Part shown: positions 1 to 5,598 of the stretch, piece after piece
How the letters are laid out: each line of letters opens with the position of its first letter
Numbering within the stretch: position 1 is the stretch's first letter
NCBI GenBank assembly: GCA_009392095.1
Contig: VFHF01000259.1
Span: forward strand, 1 to 5,598
DNA length: 5,598 bases
Source: SAR202 cluster bacterium
GTDB taxonomy: Bacteria; Chloroflexota; Dehalococcoidia; Lucifugimonadales; UBA3495
Direction: 5' to 3'
Made by a program: the position numbers and the translations under genes
Notes under the pieces: generated by a model
Told to the model about the DNA's origin: nothing
The model's input: the letters and a program-made list of their open reading frames with translations, nothing else
Databases searched by the model: none

Positions 1-68
1 GCCAATGAGTCAGACATTTGAATTACAGAGCAGGGCCGGTCAACCCTTGTTTTTGCCCAATGGGGCTT

Positions 69-98
69 GGCCCAGCCCGCAAATTCTGAGTCTGGGCC
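69..98 (-). terminator. Inverted repeat downstream of the yjbQ-like gene, possible terminator
   Basis: GGCCCAG (69-75) and CTGGGCC (92-98) form a perfect 7-bp, GC-rich stem with a 16-nt loop, starting 15 nt after the stop codon. An alternative smaller hairpin (GGGCT/AGCCC, 63-78) overlaps it. No T-run follows on either strand, so a classical intrinsic terminator is not shown. The rest of 1-113 holds no supported gene. Confidence 0.25.
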
Positions 99-113
99 GT
101 GGTGTTCTCGAGA

Positions 114-557
114 TTATTCGCCGACTACCTGGACCATTACTTCCCGGGTGCGGGGGCGATCCAACTCGATGAAGAATATGCTTTGATAGGTTCCAAACTG
201 CATCTCGCCTCCGATCACCGGCACTGTCTCACTGGTGCCCAGCAGCAGGTGTTGGAGATGGGCGTGGCCGTTGGGTGATTCGTCATCGTTCATATTTACG
301 GTGCGAATCTCAAAATTGTTGTGCTGGTAGCTATGGTGGCGAGGGAATATCTTCTCTAAGAAGCCCGCCATGTCTTCCAGAAGCAACGGCTCATTTTCGT
401 TGATCTTGACCGCCGCGGTAGTGTGCTTGGAGTACACAACGGCGAACCCGTCGGCGATCTGAGACTCAGCGACACACTGGGCCACCCAGTCTGTAACGTC
501 GATGAACTCAGGCGCACAATTGGTGTTCATCTGCTTGCAAAAGGACTTGGTTTTCAT
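114..557 (-). CDS. YjbQ / UPF0047 family protein
   Basis: 147 aa, ATG start with a good ribosome binding site, TAA stop. The family is a small soluble beta-rich fold, often called secondary thiamine-phosphate synthase because E. coli YjbQ can weakly replace ThiE; its true cellular role is not settled. Family hallmarks are HTTAAVKINENEP (45-57), NGHAH (96-100), LLLGTSETVPV (104-114), FGTYQSIFF (121-129) and ELDRPRTREV (131-140). The conserved histidines H45, H98 and H100 would form the metal or phosphate site. The usual GTWQ motif reads GTYQ here, a conservative change. Length is normal for the family. The N-terminus has three cysteines (C7, C14, C28) with no obvious metal motif. It lies 82 nt after shc on the same strand and may be read through from the hopanoid operon or have its own promoter. 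A functional link to hopanoids is not evident. Confidence 0.9.
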   Translation of the reverse strand: MKTKSFCKQMNTNCAPEFIDVTDWVAQCVAESQIADGFAVVYSKHTTAAVKINENEPLLLEDMAGFLEKIFPRHHSYQHNNFEIRTVNMNDDESPNGHAHLQHLLLGTSETVPVIGGEMQFGTYQSIFFIELDRPRTREVMVQVVGE

Positions 558-565
558 CTTGGAGA

Positions 566-571
566 CCCCCT
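566..571 (-). promoter_or_regulatory. Ribosome binding site of the yjbQ-like gene
   Basis: The minus strand reads AGGGGG with an 8-nt spacer to the ATG at 555-557. This confirms that start and shows independent translation initiation, unlike the internal hopanoid genes. An AATAAT that could be a -10 element lies just upstream (574-579) but has no convincing -35 partner. Confidence 0.55.
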
Positions 572-639
572 AAATTATTAGCCCCATTTTGTTTTTGCGC
601 TAATTACCGGTCCGTTAAGATTCCGTCCCTGTCCGATTG

Positions 640-2640
640 TTACAACCGGCCGGAAACGGCCTGGGAATACCTTCCCAGCGCCAGCAATGGCCAGTAGTTG
701 CGGTACAGGTGGTAGTTAATCATAAATCCGGCTGGCATATCCAAGCCTTGATAACTGGTTTCTCCGATATCTGGCATGGCCTTAAGGCGTTCGCCTACTC
801 CATAACCGGGGAACCCGGTGCCGGTGAAGTACGGCTCGTCCCATGTGCCGTCCTCCAACTGTGTCTCGGCCAGGTACACGAGGCCCCGTTGGGCCGCTTC
901 GCTTTCGTGCTCACCGGCGGCCACCAAGCCAAGCAACGCCCACGCGGTCTGAGACGCCGTGCTTGGACCAACTCCGTGTAGGTTCGGGTCCACGTAAGAG
1001 CCGCAGCTCTCGCCCCAGCCGCCGTCTTGGTTCTGATGGGCGACGGTCCAGTCAACGGCGAGGCGGATATATGCCTGTGACATGTCCTCGCCGATAGCTT
1101 CCAGCGCAGGCAGGACAGCGCCGATGCCGTAGACGTAATTTACGCCCCAACGTCCGAACCAGGAACCGTCCTCTTCCTGCTCGCTGATCACATAGGCAAA
1201 GCCCCGATCCACTGCCCGGTTTTCCTTGTTGTAACCCAACCGCCCGTACATCTCCAGAAGATGGGCCGTGACGTCCACACTTGGCGGGTCCAGCGTCTCC
1301 CCAAAATCCGAGAATGGAATCTTGGTCAGGTATTTCTTGTTGTTGTCTTTGTCGAATGCCGCCCAGCCGCCGTTTTTGGACTGCATGCCGGCCATCCATT
1401 CAACTCCCCTCTGAATGGAATCGGCCCGCCGGGGTTCCTCAGCTTCCGGTAGCCGGACTTGGTCTAGGGCCATCACCACGATGGAGGCATCATCGACGTC
1501 CGGGTAGATCAAGTTGTCGAACTCGAAGGACCATCCACCGGGGCGGGTGCCTTTGGCTCGGACTTGCCAATCGGCGGTGGCATAGATCTGTTTGTCCATG
1601 AGCCACCGTGCGGACGATTGGACCATGGGGTCTTCGGGGTCGATTCCCGATTCCAACAGGGCCAATTGGGCGATGCAGGTGTCCCAGACCGGGGAGATAC
1701 ATGCCTGAACGTTGCATTTGTCTTCGTCTTCCAAAGCGAACCTTTCAAAGCCTTGGAAGCCTTTTTTGACGGCTTCGTGGTCCGATCCGTAGCCTAAGGT
1801 GTGAAGTGTGATCAGGGAATACACCCAGGGAGGTTGAATCCCAGCCCAAGACCCATCGGCCTCTTGGTGGTCCAAGACCCACTGGATAATCTTGCGTTCC
1901 GCGCGCCCCCGGAATGGGTGCACGGGCAGCCGTTGGTACAGGCCCACCAGCTTATCCGCCCAATAGAGGGCTTTGGACCAGCCAAACCCGCCCGTGGGCT
2001 TGGGCAGGTGGTAGTCGGTGCCTTCTCGGCCGCCGGGATAGAGTTCGCCGATATCGGCCGACTCAGGCACCGCGCAATATGGCTGACGGGTCAAGATGAT
2101 CAGCATTGGCACCACGGTGGCGCGGGCCCAACTGGCAAATTCATAGATATTGAACGGAGCCCATGAAGGCAGGAATATCATTTCCGGCGGCATGTTGGGC
2201 GTACCCTTCCAGTCCCATTGGCCGAACAGCGCCAGCCAGATCTTGGTGAACACCCGCACTTTGGGAATTCCGCCCTTGGACAAGATGAATTCACGGGCTT
2301 TCCGCAGTGGCTCGGTGTCCGGCGAATGTCCGGCCAATTTGAGTGCGAAGTAGCATTCGACCGAGGTGCTGACATCGCCTGGAGCCTCGTAATACTGGCT
2401 CCAAGAGCCGTCGCTTCGTTGTTTGCTTAGTATGTAATTGCAGATCTTGCGCCACCGTTCCTGGTCATGACGTCCGGTGAAGTGGCACAGCATCAGGTAT
2501 TCGGCTTCCATGGTGGGGTTGGATTCCAGTTCACCCCACCAGTACCCTTCCGGATATTGCGTGCGGCGGAAATAGTCCTGGGATCGCTGGACTGCTTCGT
2601 CCGCTGCCTGATTCACATCAGAGTGTTTCAGTTGGGCCAC
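640..2640 (-). CDS. shc: Squalene-hopene cyclase
   Basis: 666 aa from the proposed GTG start, TAA stop (also called hpnF). It cyclises squalene to hopene/hopanol as a monotopic membrane triterpene cyclase. The catalytic acid motif DXDD is present as DVDD at 381-384, where protonation starts the reaction. Six QW-type repeats are visible: QRSDGSW (74-80), QEADGSW (259-265), QSKNGGW (420-426), QEEDGSW (488-494), QNQDGGW (536-542) and QLEDGTW (594-600). GYWWGELESNPTMEAEY (32-48) and the C-terminal NYHLYRNYWPLLALGRY (642-658) are also classic. The frame stays open upstream to a TTG at 2700, but those 20 residues lie wholly inside hpnA and look unlike a cyclase N-terminus. The GTG at 2638-2640 places GYWWG at residue 32, close to its position in Alicyclobacillus SHC, and overlaps the hpnA stop by 13 nt. 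A second in-frame GTG at 2614-2616 is possible. No Shine-Dalgarno is seen, so translational coupling to hpnA is likely. The function is near certain; the exact start is less so. Confidence 0.97.
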   Translation of the reverse strand: MAQLKHSDVNQAADEAVQRSQDYFRRTQYPEGYWWGELESNPTMEAEYLMLCHFTGRHDQERWRKICNYILSKQRSDGSWSQYYEAPGDVSTSVECYFALKLAGHSPDTEPLRKAREFILSKGGIPKVRVFTKIWLALFGQWDWKGTPNMPPEMIFLPSWAPFNIYEFASWARATVVPMLIILTRQPYCAVPESADIGELYPGGREGTDYHLPKPTGGFGWSKALYWADKLVGLYQRLPVHPFRGRAERKIIQWVLDHQEADGSWAGIQPPWVYSLITLHTLGYGSDHEAVKKGFQGFERFALEDEDKCNVQACISPVWDTCIAQLALLESGIDPEDPMVQSSARWLMDKQIYATADWQVRAKGTRPGGWSFEFDNLIYPDVDDASIVVMALDQVRLPEAEEPRRADSIQRGVEWMAGMQSKNGGWAAFDKDNNKKYLTKIPFSDFGETLDPPSVDVTAHLLEMYGRLGYNKENRAVDRGFAYVISEQEEDGSWFGRWGVNYVYGIGAVLPALEAIGEDMSQAYIRLAVDWTVAHQNQDGGWGESCGSYVDPNLHGVGPSTASQTAWALLGLVAAGEHESEAAQRGLVYLAETQLEDGTWDEPYFTGTGFPGYGVGERLKAMPDIGETSYQGLDMPAGFMINYHLYRNYWPLLALGRYSQAVSGRL

Positions 2641-3656
2641 CGTTGTCGCGTCGCCGGACTTCGGTTCTTTCCGTCCACATAGCCGTGCTCGGCGAACCAA
2701 TCGACGGCCTGCTTCAAGGCATTCTCAATAGGCCGTTGTGGCTGCCCTAATTCACCGACCGCTTTTTCACAACTGACATAGGCCGGAACCCGGGACGCCA
2801 ATACTCCCTCCACAGGAATAGCCGGCTCTCGGCGCAATAAGGTGCCCTCCACGAACCGGTCGGCATAGCCAACGCCGACCACCAGCCAGTAAGGCGCCCT
2901 GATTCGGGGTGCCGATAAGCCGGTGATTTCGCTTAATATGTCGAATATTTCCTTCAAACTTACGTTCCGGTTTCCTAAGATATACCGGTCTCCGTTTCTC
3001 CCTTTTCCCAGGGCTAGGATGTGACCTTCAACAACGTCGGCCACATCCACCACATTCATCCCCGTCTTCAGGTACGCCGGGACTTTCCGGCGAAGAAAGT
3101 CCAACACCATCCTCCCCGTTGGCGTGGGTTTAACGTCCCAAGGTCCCACTGGCGCGGTGGGGTTCACCACCACCACCGGCATCCCTTCCGCAGCCAAGGA
3201 CAACGCCTCCTTCTCCGCTTGGAGTTTGGATCTCTTGTAATCGCCGTGGAGCGATTGGGATTCGAACGGGGTTGCCTCGTCCCCCAGCCCGGTTTTCGGC
3301 AGCCCGATGGTCCCCACCGTGCTGGTGTAGACCGTGCGGGATACCCCTGCCTCTCGTGCGGCTTTGAGCACGTTTAGCGTGCCCTCCACGTTGGTCCGTG
3401 AAACCTCTTCGGGGTTCTTAGACCAGAATGTGTAGGCGGCTGCCACATGGAAGACAGCCTCACAACCCTGGACTGCCCGGTCGATGGACTGACGGTCCAG
3501 GATGTCGCCTTCCACTGGGACGATTCCGGTGTCTTCTATTGTTAATCGGTTGCTGCCCGGGCGGACTAGCGCTCGGACGTCGTCACCCCGCCGCCACAGT
3601 TCGCGGGCCAAATTTCCCCCAATGAACCCGGTGGCGCCGGTGACCAGTACCTTCAT
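2628..3656 (-). CDS. hpnA: HpnA, hopanoid-associated sugar epimerase (extended SDR)
   Basis: 342 aa, ATG start, TGA stop. It is an extended short-chain dehydrogenase/reductase with an NAD(P)-binding Rossmann fold: GATGFIG (7-13, GxxGxxG), VEGDILD (48-54), and the catalytic pair Y140/K144 in YKRSK, preceded by the YTSTVGT strand (110-116). The segment NPTAPVGPWDVKPTPTG (165-181) is characteristic of the hopanoid-associated HpnA subgroup rather than of general UDP-sugar epimerases. HpnA is assumed to act on the sugar-derived C35 side chain, but its exact reaction is, to my knowledge, unsettled. The start is fixed by the Rossmann motif, although no Shine-Dalgarno precedes it and a hairpin lies 11 nt upstream. 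The last 13-16 residues (after GYVDGK) are basic and polar, look like an added tail, and are encoded by DNA that runs into the shc start. Confidence 0.93.
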   Translation of the reverse strand: MKVLVTGATGFIGGNLARELWRRGDDVRALVRPGSNRLTIEDTGIVPVEGDILDRQSIDRAVQGCEAVFHVAAAYTFWSKNPEEVSRTNVEGTLNVLKAAREAGVSRTVYTSTVGTIGLPKTGLGDEATPFESQSLHGDYKRSKLQAEKEALSLAAEGMPVVVVNPTAPVGPWDVKPTPTGRMVLDFLRRKVPAYLKTGMNVVDVADVVEGHILALGKGRNGDRYILGNRNVSLKEIFDILSEITGLSAPRIRAPYWLVVGVGYADRFVEGTLLRREPAIPVEGVLASRVPAYVSCEKAVGELGQPQRPIENALKQAVDWFAEHGYVDGKNRSPATRQRWPN

Positions 3657-3667
3657 TTTTAAAAGCG

Positions 3668-3682
3668 GGGTTTGGGAAACCC
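3668..3682 (-). other. Hairpin in the hpnG-hpnA gap
   Basis: The minus strand reads GGGTTT CCC AAACCC, a perfect 6-bp stem with a 3-nt loop, followed by CGCTTTTAAAA and then the hpnA ATG. It fills half of the only real gap inside the operon. The short T-run after the stem makes it resemble a weak intrinsic terminator or attenuator, or an mRNA processing/stability element. The stem has three A-T pairs and the T-run is only four bases, so efficient termination is doubtful. Confidence 0.35.
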
Positions 3683-3686
3683 GGCC

Positions 3687-4418
3687 CTACCCGAGATTTC
3701 CTGTGACCTTCAGGTAAGACACACCAAAGTTGGTCAGCACGGCCTGGCACAATTGCAGTTGCCGCTTCAAGTGCAGCATGGTGGGGATACGCCAGGGCAT
3801 CAACAGGATCTTGGTTACCACTTTGTAGCGCGATCTGGCCAGGCCAGGCAGATATCCTGGAAGCCTCTGACTCGCCGTGTCTAAGACAACTCTGACCGAA
3901 AGAAACGGCACCCCCGCATTTTGGGCCGCTTCGGCTGCTCGGTAGTCTTCCATGTTGACGCTGTATACCTGGTATTCAGTCCGAAGGAACTCGCGCTCAT
4001 GTGGTTCCGCGACCAGATGGTCCACGGTTAGCGAGCCGCCGTTGAAGATTGGCACCGAGAGTTCCAGCGCCGCCTTTTGGGCGGACTGGAGCATGTCGGC
4101 GTCAGGTTTGATGGCCTGTCCAGCGCCTTGGGACGCTCCGTTCTGTAGGGCATGTCGGTCAGCCAGCAACAGGTCTCCGGTCTCCAATTCCGGGTCAACC
4201 CCTCCGGCTACGCCAACAAGCAACACCCCATCTACCTTGGAACGCCGGGAAGGCCGGTCTTCAAGCAGGGCCGCCATGGCTGCGCCTGCCCGCTCCGGCC
4301 CAACTCCCAACACCTGAAATTCCACCTGGGAGCTGATTCCGGTGGCGTTTTCTATCTCGCGCAATTCGCGCCGGAGACCGGTCAACTCTTGCTCCATGCT
4401 CGCAACCACGATCAACAT
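3687..4418 (-). CDS. hpnG: HpnG, hopanoid-associated nucleoside phosphorylase
   Basis: 243 aa, ATG start, TAG stop. The protein belongs to the purine nucleoside phosphorylase / MTA-SAH nucleosidase fold. HpnG is the family member that removes adenine from adenosylhopane to give ribosylhopane (or its phosphate). Visible hallmarks are the N-terminal strand MLIVVASMEQEL (1-12), the glycine-rich GVAGGVDPELETGDLLLAD (69-87), the VDHLV segment (132-136), the ME pair (M156, E157) expected to bind ribose, and the candidate catalytic Asp D180 in VRVVLDTASQRLP. A helical C-terminal extension follows (about 190-235). HpnG proteins often read VDME at the ribose site and this one reads VNMED, a mild variation. 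A general MTA/SAH nucleosidase is the main alternative, but the position between hpnH and hpnA makes HpnG much more likely. No Shine-Dalgarno is visible (the upstream bases are TAGATCCAAGA), so translation probably depends on coupling to hpnH. Confidence 0.9.
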   Translation of the reverse strand: MLIVVASMEQELTGLRRELREIENATGISSQVEFQVLGVGPERAGAAMAALLEDRPSRRSKVDGVLLVGVAGGVDPELETGDLLLADRHALQNGASQGAGQAIKPDADMLQSAQKAALELSVPIFNGGSLTVDHLVAEPHEREFLRTEYQVYSVNMEDYRAAEAAQNAGVPFLSVRVVLDTASQRLPGYLPGLARSRYKVVTKILLMPWRIPTMLHLKRQLQLCQAVLTNFGVSYLKVTGNLG

Positions 4419-4426
4419 TCTTGGAT

Positions 4427-5479
4427 CTAGGCAGCCGTGATGCCGCCCTTATGGGCAGCTCCGGACTTGATCAAAGTGGCCCAGTCTTTGGGTGTCCGAA
4501 ATGCTTCGAATATGGTGGCCGACTCGAAGCCGCAATGCATCATGCAATTGTCGCACCGCGGGTCTTTACCCACTCCATACTTCTCCCATATGTCTTCGTC
4601 AAACAGCTCACTAACGTGTTCTACATGCTCGTCAGCCAACGGGTAACAGGGTTTCCTCCATCCCATCACCGTATAGGTCGGATTGGACCAGGCGGTGCAC
4701 TGGTACTCCCGTTCGCCTTTAAGGAAATTCAAGTAGAGGGGGTTGTTGTAGAAACTTGCGCCTTTAGTGTTCTCTGGCGACAGGAGTTCCTGGAAAAGCG
4801 CATGTGACTCCTGCCGGGTTAGGAACATTTCTTGGTCCGGGGCGTCTTCAAAGTCGAAGCCCGGAGAAATCATCGACCCCTCGATCCCCATGTCGGACAC
4901 CAAACGAAACATCTCAGTGAGGTCTTCAACGTCGCTGGTTCGGAACACGGTAGAGTTCGTGCAGACCCGGTAGCCTCGGTCCAGGGCCGACTGTATCGCG
5001 TCGACAGCCTTTTTGAAGACGCCGGCCCGGTCCACGGACTCATCGTGCTTCGCTTCCATGCCGTCCAGATGGACCACCCAACACAGATACTTGGACGGCG
5101 GTACCTTGTCCATCACCCGGTCGAGTAATAGGCCGTTGGTGCAGCAATAGACGAAGTACTTTTCTGCGACCAAGGTATTGATGATCTGGTCGATCCTCGG
5201 GTGGATGGTTGGCTCTCCTCCGGCGATGGACACGATAGGCGCGCCGGACTCTCGGACAGCCGCAAGGGCTTCCTCCACCGGCATCATCTTGTCCAAGACC
5301 GGCTTGTATTCACGGATGCGCCCACAGCCGATACAGGCCAGGTTGCACATCTCCAAGGGCTCAAGCATAGTCACCAGCGGGAACTTCTTTCTGCCTTTGA
5401 TCTTGTTCTTCAGTAGGTAGCCGGCCAGCCTAGTGGATAGCTCTAAAGGTCTTTTGGCCCGTTTTTTGTTTGCCGTCAT
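4427..5479 (-). CDS. hpnH: HpnH, radical SAM adenosylhopane synthase
   Basis: 350 aa, ATG start, TAG stop. In characterised members, HpnH uses a 5'-deoxyadenosyl radical from S-adenosylmethionine to couple the adenosyl group to hopene (diploptene), giving adenosylhopane, the first C35 extended hopanoid. The radical SAM cluster motif CX3CX2C is at C45, C49 and C52 (CNLACIGC), followed by GGEP at 87-90, which contacts SAM. The C-terminal part carries the family's cysteine-rich block: C261 (CTAW), C278 (GWRKPCYP), and C309, C312 and C316 (CDNCMMHCGFE). The segment ISPGFDFEDAPDQEMFL at about 204-220 is also typical. The basic N-terminus (residues 5-32) and absence of a membrane span suggest a peripheral enzyme at the inner membrane. 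The length is normal and no key residue is missing. hpnG begins 8 nt after the stop. The call is firm from motifs plus neighbours. Confidence 0.96.
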   Translation of the reverse strand: MTANKKRAKRPLELSTRLAGYLLKNKIKGRKKFPLVTMLEPLEMCNLACIGCGRIREYKPVLDKMMPVEEALAAVRESGAPIVSIAGGEPTIHPRIDQIINTLVAEKYFVYCCTNGLLLDRVMDKVPPSKYLCWVVHLDGMEAKHDESVDRAGVFKKAVDAIQSALDRGYRVCTNSTVFRTSDVEDLTEMFRLVSDMGIEGSMISPGFDFEDAPDQEMFLTRQESHALFQELLSPENTKGASFYNNPLYLNFLKGEREYQCTAWSNPTYTVMGWRKPCYPLADEHVEHVSELFDEDIWEKYGVGKDPRCDNCMMHCGFESATIFEAFRTPKDWATLIKSGAAHKGGITAA

Positions 5480-5489
5480 ATCGGTAATA

Positions 5490-5494
5490 CCTTA
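5490..5494 (-). promoter_or_regulatory. Ribosome binding site of hpnH
   Basis: The minus strand reads TAAGG with a 10-nt spacer to the hpnH ATG. The match to Shine-Dalgarno is short and the spacing a little long, but it is the only such motif before any of the four hopanoid genes. Confidence 0.5.
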
Positions 5495-5546
5495 TTGGTC
5501 GCGGATTTCAAATTTGGTCGAGTTCGTTCGCCCACAGGTGACCAGA

Positions 5547-5597
5547 CTAATATTCTCTTCGGGCAAGAAAATCAACTAGGTCCTCAGCTTCGGATTG
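5547..5597 (-). CDS. C-terminal end of an unidentified upstream gene (partial)
   Basis: An open frame enters from the window edge and ends at a TAG 67 nt before the hpnH start. The 16 visible residues read QSEAEDLVDFLARREY. The same-strand orientation and short gap suggest that it is co-transcribed with hpnH. The fragment is too short to identify. Its ending, with L-x-D-F-x-x-x-R-E-Y spacing, recalls the C-terminus of many polyprenyl diphosphate synthases, which would make sense beside hopanoid genes. A class I cytochrome c C-terminal helix (E-x-x-D-L-x-x-F-L) would look similar. A chance open frame of this length is also possible, since the other two minus-strand frames here stop early. Confidence 0.4.
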   Translation of the reverse strand, partial: QSEAEDLVDFLARREY

Positions 5598-5598
5598 A

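Noticed and set aside
5..163. Small plus-strand ORF beginning ATGAGTCAGAC
   Set aside because: 52 codons, no ribosome binding site visible in the window, runs into the 3' end of the yjbQ-like gene, and has no recognisable motif.
637..2166. Plus-strand open frames opposite shc (for example 637-981 and 1801-2166)
   Set aside because: They lie entirely antisense to a full-length, motif-complete cyclase, show no recognisable domain, and are expected in GC-rich coding DNA.
2641..2700. TTG-initiated N-terminal extension of shc
   Set aside because: It lies entirely within the hpnA coding sequence, is arginine-rich, does not resemble a cyclase N-terminus, and would require a deep 73-nt overlap.
3687..4418. 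hpnG as an ordinary MTA/SAH nucleosidase
   Set aside because: The fold is shared, but it sits 8 nt after hpnH and just before hpnA and shc, and it has a C-terminal extension as expected for HpnG.
3021..4807. Plus-strand open frames opposite hpnA, hpnG and hpnH (3021-3377, 3952-4317, 4421-4807)
   Set aside because: Antisense shadows of confident genes; their translations are low-complexity and resemble no family.
5484..5511. Possible promoter before hpnH: TTGAAA (5506-5511) and TATTAC (5484-5489) with a 16-nt spacer
   Set aside because: The -10 would end only 4 nt before the ATG, giving a leaderless message and excluding the TAAGG ribosome binding site; the -10 match is also only 4 of 6.
1..5598. 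CRISPR arrays, tRNA/rRNA genes, insertion sequences, riboswitches
   Set aside because: No repeated spacer-repeat pattern, transposase, conserved RNA motif or terminal repeats were seen; nearly all of the window is taken up by five complete genes.

Overview
The window is a compact bacterial hopanoid-biosynthesis cluster in which every supported gene lies on the minus strand. Base composition is moderately GC-rich (by eye about 55%) and no mobile element, tRNA, rRNA or CRISPR array was seen. The organism is a hopanoid-producing bacterium. The squalene-hopene cyclase has a GTGFPGYGVGER-type C-terminus, which I associate with Gram-negative lineages, but the phylum cannot be fixed from this window.

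In order of transcription (high to low coordinates): the last 16 codons of an unidentified gene (5547-5597); hpnH, a radical SAM adenosylhopane synthase (4427-5479); hpnG, a hopanoid-associated phosphorylase (3687-4418); hpnA, a hopanoid-associated NAD(P)-binding sugar epimerase/reductase-like protein (2628-3656); shc (hpnF), squalene-hopene cyclase (640-2640, with a GTG start that overlaps the hpnA stop); and a YjbQ/UPF0047 family gene (114-557) after an 82-nt gap. Positions 1-113 hold no supported gene, only an inverted repeat that could be a weak terminator.

The four hpn genes are spaced 8 nt, 30 nt and -13 nt apart, so they are very likely one operon. Together they outline the route squalene -> hopene (Shc) -> adenosylhopane (HpnH) -> ribosylhopane (HpnG), with HpnA at a side-chain step that is still poorly defined. 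Genes for making squalene (hpnCDE or sqs) and for decorating the side chain (hpnI/J/K/O/P and similar) are not in the window. The genes run roughly opposite to the order of the reactions: the cyclase is last.

The system itself is known. The points worth a second look are the hpnA position in a minimal cluster without decorating enzymes, the lack of Shine-Dalgarno sequences inside the operon, a hairpin just before hpnA, the shc start site, and the identity of the truncated upstream gene.
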